Part shown: positions 6,793 to 9,717 of the stretch, in pieces | How the letters are laid out: the number at the start of each line of letters is the position of its first letter | Numbering within the stretch: the first letter of the stretch is position 1 | From: Acidobacteriota bacterium | GTDB lineage: Bacteria > Acidobacteriota > UBA6911 | NCBI GenBank assembly: GCA_017860075.1 | Contig: JAFNAH010000017.1 | Location: 1-9,717, forward strand | DNA: 9,717 nt | Reading direction: 5' to 3' | Translations under genes and position numbers: made by a program | Notes under the pieces: generated by a model | Database searches by the model: none | Told to the model about the DNA's origin: nothing | The model's input: only the letters and a program-made list of their open reading frames with translations

Positions 6793-6806
6793 GGCCTGCC
6801 CAGGCC
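6793..6806. promoter_or_regulatory. Inverted repeat near predicted start of corrinoid operon transcript
   Basis: GGCCTG and CAGGCC (6793-6798 and 6801-6806) are exact inverted copies with a 2-bp spacer. The predicted start point of the sigma-54-like promoter at 6813-6827 (about 12 bp beyond the -12 element) falls in this palindrome. It could be an operator or a 5'-end stem in the transcript; chance in GC-rich DNA is also possible. Confidence 0.25.
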
Positions 6807-6812
6807 ATTATC

Positions 6813-6827
6813 GCAAATGCTCTGCCG
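6813..6827 (-). promoter_or_regulatory. Sigma-54-like -24/-12 promoter facing the corrinoid operon
   Basis: On the minus strand the sequence reads CGGCAGAGCATTTGC. It has GGCA at the -24 element and TTGC at the -12 element, with exactly 10 bp between the GG and GC doublets, as sigma-54 promoters require. Compared with TGGCAC-N5-TTGC, the first T and the base after GGCA differ. It lies 93 bp upstream of the carrier-protein start and faces the right way. A perfect palindrome, TGCCGATCGGCA (6823-6834), overlaps the -24 element. No enhancer-binding activator gene is in the window. Confidence 0.4.
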
Positions 6828-6834
6828 ATCGGCA
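6823..6834. promoter_or_regulatory. 12-bp perfect palindrome overlapping the -24 element
   Basis: TGCCGATCGGCA is an exact palindrome and shares its left part with the -24 element of the sigma-54-like promoter. A regulator bound here would block that promoter. The palindrome alone is weak evidence in DNA of this base composition. Confidence 0.25.
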
Positions 6835-6906
6835 CTATTTTGTGCGGGACACAGTTTAAGGCAAATCGGGCGAAAATCAGCGCGGGAAAGTTAAGGAATC
6901 GTGCCG

Positions 6907-6920
6907 CGGATCCCGATCCG
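6907..6920. promoter_or_regulatory. Inverted repeat next to AT-rich tract upstream of korA
   Basis: CGGATC (6907-6912) and GATCCG (6915-6920) are exact inverted copies with a CC spacer. They abut the only AT-rich tract of the region, which includes TAATAT (6929-6934), a possible -10 hexamer. This arrangement could be an operator/promoter for korAB, but the -35 position for that hexamer has no match, so confidence is low. Confidence 0.25.
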
Positions 6921-6988
6921 TATTCTGGTAATATATCTGGTCGCTCCCTCAGTAAGAGTCTGCGGGAGGTAAGGGGCAGGTTCCGACC

Positions 6989-7090
6989 GTGCATGAATTG
7001 TCCGTCGGAGATGAGAACCATTCGGCGGAGCCGCGAATCTTCGATCCGCTTTCTGCAAAGGGAATCCAAGAGCGTGAAAGAGTTGTATGA
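6989..7090 (+). CDS. Possible 33-codon leader ORF overlapping the korA start
   Basis: Starting with GTG at 6989 the frame runs to a TGA at 7088-7090 that overlaps the korA ATG as ATGA, the usual arrangement for translational coupling. AAGGGG (6971-6976) lies 12 bp upstream of the GTG, and GGAGGT (6965-6970) is further still. The product has no cysteines or membrane segment and I do not recognise it. Third-position GC is only about half, unlike the true genes here. It may be a translated leader or a chance frame. Confidence 0.2.
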   Translation: MHELSVGDENHSAEPRIFDPLSAKGIQERERVV

Positions 7091-8880
7091 CAAATGACCT
7101 CGTCATAGGAATGGCAGGCTCCGGCGGCGACGGAATCGTTGCCGCAGGGGAGTCGTTGATAACGGCAGCCGCGCTGGGAGGCTATCACGCGATCATGACG
7201 AAGAGCTTCGGCTCTCAGATCCGCGGCGGCGAGTCTTCCTGCAGGCTGCGCATTGCGACGCGTCCGATCTACAGCACGGGCGGCACACTGGATGTCGCGG
7301 TGGCGCTCAACTGGGAGGATTTCCTCAAGTTCGGGGCCGAGCTGCCGGTGGGCGGTCATACCGTCGTGATCTATGAAAGCAAGACGGGGGTCCAGCCGGA
7401 TCGCCTGCCGCTTCCCGGTGTCAGGCCGGCCGCCTCGCTCCCGGTGCCGATCGGGGACATGGCCAAGTCGATGACGGGCACGGACCGGGCCAAGAATACC
7501 GTCGTACTGGGCTTGCTCGCAGGATGGTTCGGCATCACGCGCGAAGGAATCCTCGCCGGTATCCGCAAGCGCCTCGAGAAGAAGGGCGCGGAGGTGGTTG
7601 AGGCCAACCAGCGCGCGTTCGATGCGGGCGTCGAATACGCAGAGCAGCATCCCCTCGCGTCGGCGAGGACGATGGCCTTGCCCGCCGAAGGAAAGCAGGT
7701 CAAGCTTCTCGTCGATGGCAACGAGATGTGCGCTGCCGCGGCGATATTCGCGGGGTGCGAGTTCTTCGGCGGCTATCCGATCACGCCCTCCTCGGAAATC
7801 ATGCACTACCTCAGCAGGGAGATCTGGAAGTACGGCGGCAGCATGCTCCAGGCCGAAGACGAAATTGCCGGAATCGGAGCCGTCGTCGGCGCGTCTTTCG
7901 CAGGGAAGAAGGCTCTGACCGCGACCTCGGGGCCCGGTCTGTCGCTGAAAACCGAAATCCTGGGCCTGGCAACTATAGCCGAACTCCCCCTCGTCTGTGT
8001 CGACGTACAGCGCGGCGGCCCCTCCACAGGAATCCCGACAAAGAGCGAACAATCCGACCTCTTTGCCGCGGTTTTTTCGGCTCACGGCGATGCTCCCAGG
8101 CCGGTGCTGGCGCCGATGAGCGTGGCCGACACTTTTCCGGTGACCGTGGAAGCCTTCAACATCGCCGAGTACTATCAGACTCCGGTGATCATTCTCTCCG
8201 ACCAGGACATCGCGCAGCGCAAGGAGACGGTTGATCCGATCGACACGAAACGGTTCAGAGTGATCGAACGCAGGCGCCCGAACGAGACCGAACTCGTGGA
8301 ATACGACCGCTTCCGCCTCACCGAGTCCGGCATCAGCCCGATCAGCCATCCCGGAATGAAGAACGGGAACTACCTCGCCTCGGGCATCGAGCACAATGAA
8401 CACGGCGCTCCCACGGCAAGCGGTGAGATGCACTCCAGGATGAACGAGAAACGGCTCAGGAAACTGGCTCCGCTCAAGCGGCGGCGGGACCTGTTTCTCG
8501 TGCAGGGGGATCCCGACGCCCCGGTCGCCCTCATCGCCTGGGGCAGCGTGGCCGGCGTCGCCATGGAAGCTCTCGAGTTGGCACACGAGCAGGGGTTGAA
8601 GGTCAAGCTGCTCGTACCCAAGCTCCTCTATCCGGTCGCAGAGGCGGTCTACCAGGATTTTCTCGCTTCGGTGAAAAGGGGACTCGTCGTGGAGCAATCG
8701 CACCAGGGCCAGTTGTACAGGACCCTGCGCATGTTCGTCGATCTGCCGGGCGGCATGGAATCGCTGGCCAAGAGCGGATCGAACCCCATCCTCGCGAGCG
8801 AGATCGTGGACCGGCTGAGGGCGATGGCGCTGGGGATGCAGCGCAAACGGGCCTACGAGCCGCAGCCTGACCTCGGTTAA
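7087..8880 (+). CDS. korA: 2-oxoacid:ferredoxin oxidoreductase, fused gamma-alpha subunit
   Basis: The 597-residue protein carries a gamma domain (about 1-190) with GSGGDG at 11-16 and KSFGSQIRGGES at 39-50, joined to an alpha (pyrimidine-binding) domain from about 205 with the hallmark YPITPSSE (230-237), TSGPGLSLK (280-288) and RGGPSTGIPTK (309-319). A transketolase C-terminal-like domain follows (about 475-570). Known role: with KorB it oxidatively decarboxylates a 2-oxoacid, typically 2-oxoglutarate, to the acyl-CoA and gives electrons to ferredoxin; the reverse reaction serves in CO2 fixation. Start: the ATG at 7087 gives the normal distance to the GxGGxG motif; the ribosome binding site is weak (GAAAGAG, 7076-7082). 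It is followed by korB after 31 bp and faces away from the corrinoid operon. No korD-like ferredoxin gene precedes it. Substrate choice among 2-oxoacids is not certain. Confidence 0.92.
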   Translation: MTNDLVIGMAGSGGDGIVAAGESLITAAALGGYHAIMTKSFGSQIRGGESSCRLRIATRPIYSTGGTLDVAVALNWEDFLKFGAELPVGGHTVVIYESKTGVQPDRLPLPGVRPAASLPVPIGDMAKSMTGTDRAKNTVVLGLLAGWFGITREGILAGIRKRLEKKGAEVVEANQRAFDAGVEYAEQHPLASARTMALPAEGKQVKLLVDGNEMCAAAAIFAGCEFFGGYPITPSSEIMHYLSREIWKYGGSMLQAEDEIAGIGAVVGASFAGKKALTATSGPGLSLKTEILGLATIAELPLVCVDVQRGGPSTGIPTKSEQSDLFAAVFSAHGDAPRPVLAPMSVADTFPVTVEAFNIAEYYQTPVIILSDQDIAQRKETVDPIDTKRFRVIERRRPNETELVEYDRFRLTESGISPISHPGMKNGNYLASGIEHNEHGAPTASGEMHSRMNEKRLRKLAPLKRRRDLFLVQGDPDAPVALIAWGSVAGVAMEALELAHEQGLKVKLLVPKLLYPVAEAVYQDFLASVKRGLVVEQSHQGQLYRTLRMFVDLPGGMESLAKSGSNPILASEIVDRLRAMALGMQRKRAYEPQPDLG

Positions 8881-8911
8881 TACAAGTCAGCGCAGGGAGA
8901 TGCAGAACACT

Positions 8912-9717
8912 ATGAGCACAGCAGCGAAACCCTTGGGGCTGTATGTCGCAAAGGACTACCGGAGCGATCTCAAGCCGATCTGGTGCCCGGGTTGCGGCGA
9001 CTTCGGCGTCGTGACCGCGATCTATCGCGCGCTCGCGGCCATAGGCCGCCCGCCGCACGAAATTGCTTTTGTATCGGGCATCGGATGCTCCAGTCGGATT
9101 CCCGGTTACACCACGGCCTACGGATTCAACAGTGTCCACGGGCGCGCGCTTCCGATCGCCCAGGGGATCAAGATCGCCAGCCCGGACCTGCTGGTATTGG
9201 TCGCCGGCGGCGACGGCGACGGTTTCTCCATCGGCGGAAACCACGTGCCTCACGCCATCCGCAGGAACCTGGACATCACTTATATCGTGATGGACAATCA
9301 GATCTACGGCCTGACCAAGGGCCAGCTCTCCCCCACCTCCTCGCGCGGGCTGAAGACCGCATCTTCGCAGATGGGCAGCCTTGAGGACCCGGTCAATCCC
9401 CTGCTCTACGTCCTCGGTTACGGCGCATCATTCGTCGCCCAGGGGACTCCGGGCGACATGGAGGGATTGGCTGCCGTCATCGAGGAAGGGATCCGGTTCC
9501 CCGGCTTCGCGTTTATCAACGTCCAATCCCCGTGTGTCACCTACGGACTGCCCGATTCGCAGCTGAAGGCTCAAAAGGAGATCATGCAGAGTCTGAAGCA
9601 GCTGGGGCATGATCCCTCGAACCGCCTCAGGGCAATGGACCTGGCGCAGGATTACGGGACCAAGCTCTACACGGGTGTGTTCTACAGGAATCCCAACCCG
9701 CCTCCCACCTACGAAGC
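8912..9717 (+). CDS. korB: 2-oxoacid:ferredoxin oxidoreductase, beta subunit (3' truncated by window)
   Basis: The frame is open from ATG 8912 to the window edge (268 codons plus 2 bases), close to the full length of the family. It shows WCPGCGDF (24-31) and GIGCSSR (56-62); Cys25, Cys28, Cys59 and Cys208 (in SPCVTYG) have nearly the spacing of the four 4Fe-4S ligands of two-subunit archaeal-type enzymes. The thiamine-diphosphate/Mg site is GGDGDGFSIGGNH (99-111) with DNQIYGLTKGQLSPTS (128-143). AGGGAG (8894-8899) lies 12 bp before 8912. An in-frame ATG at 8900 directly abuts that site and is therefore less likely as start. The gene follows korA by 31 bp and must be cotranscribed with it. The cluster ligands imply that the complex can pass electrons to ferredoxin without extra subunits. 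Confidence 0.92.
   Translation, partial: MSTAAKPLGLYVAKDYRSDLKPIWCPGCGDFGVVTAIYRALAAIGRPPHEIAFVSGIGCSSRIPGYTTAYGFNSVHGRALPIAQGIKIASPDLLVLVAGGDGDGFSIGGNHVPHAIRRNLDITYIVMDNQIYGLTKGQLSPTSSRGLKTASSQMGSLEDPVNPLLYVLGYGASFVAQGTPGDMEGLAAVIEEGIRFPGFAFINVQSPCVTYGLPDSQLKAQKEIMQSLKQLGHDPSNRLRAMDLAQDYGTKLYTGVFYRNPNPPPTYE

Larger units (their letters stand above)
6721..7086. other. Divergent intergenic control region (366 bp)
   Basis: This region separates the two divergent operons and has a lower GC content than its surroundings, especially 6835-6940. It contains the sigma-54-like element and palindromes listed separately, a further exact inverted repeat (CGGATC, CC, GATCCG at 6907-6920) immediately followed by AT-rich TATTCTGGTAATATAT (6921-6936), which could hold a -10 element for korA, and a possible short ORF before korA. 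I could not find a convincing -35/-10 pair in the korA direction. I saw no cobalamin riboswitch B12-box or tRNA-like fold. Confidence 0.5.

Noticed and set aside
6998..7026. Sigma-70 promoter for korA with TTGTCC as -35
   Set aside because: At 17-bp spacing the -10 position reads TTCGGC, which is not a usable hexamer.
6721..7086. Cobalamin riboswitch ahead of the corrinoid operon
   Set aside because: No B12-box-like conserved core could be found on the minus strand, and riboswitches of this class control B12 synthesis or uptake more than corrinoid carriers.
6949..8703. Long open frame (584 codons) on the minus strand opposite korA
   Set aside because: It is antisense to a gene with complete family motifs, lacks any recognisable domain, and long antisense frames are expected in GC-rich coding DNA.
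8983..9384. Plus-strand open frame of 133 codons within korB
   Set aside because: Out of frame with korB, whose own frame has intact cofactor and iron-sulfur motifs; Arg-rich composition typical of a shifted frame.

Overview
The window is GC-rich, densely coded bacterial DNA with high-GC third positions in the real genes and short intergenic gaps. The gene content (a corrinoid methyl-carrier protein, its ATP-dependent reductive activator, and a ferredoxin-linked 2-oxoacid oxidoreductase) points to an anaerobic or facultatively anaerobic bacterium. The phylum cannot be fixed from this sequence. No RNA genes, insertion sequences or CRISPR arrays were seen.

Layout. (1) 1-879, plus strand: the C-terminal part of a multi-pass membrane glycosyltransferase of the GT39/PMT type, entering from the left. 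(2) 981-3347, plus strand: a full-length, large (788 aa) transketolase-like enzyme that keeps the sugar-phosphate and catalytic residues of transketolase but has changes in the diphosphate/metal motif. (3) 3348-3662: a non-coding gap between convergent genes, holding two arrays of a degenerate GAC(C/T)TN hexamer in opposite orientation, plus short inverted and direct repeats. (4) 6720 down to 3663, minus strand: a three-gene operon in the order corrinoid-binding protein, DUF1638 protein, RACE-type corrinoid activator (2Fe-2S ferredoxin plus ASKHA ATPase). (5) 6721-7086: a 366-bp divergent control region with several short palindromes and a good -24/-12 (sigma-54-like) match facing the corrinoid operon. 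(6) 7087 to the right edge, plus strand: korA (fused gamma-alpha) and korB (cut by the window end) of a two-subunit 2-oxoacid:ferredoxin oxidoreductase.

How they may work together. The corrinoid protein would carry a methyl group on cobalt. RACE would repair accidental oxidation to Co(II) using ATP and a low-potential electron, and KorAB makes reduced ferredoxin that could supply such an electron. No MttB-, MtaB- or UroD-type substrate methyltransferase is present in the window, yet the slot between the carrier and its activator is taken by a DUF1638 protein of unknown function. This makes DUF1638 a candidate for a catalytic or adaptor role in the methyl-transfer system; that is inference. 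The transketolase and glycosyltransferase are on the other side of a convergent junction and are probably unrelated to the corrinoid cluster.
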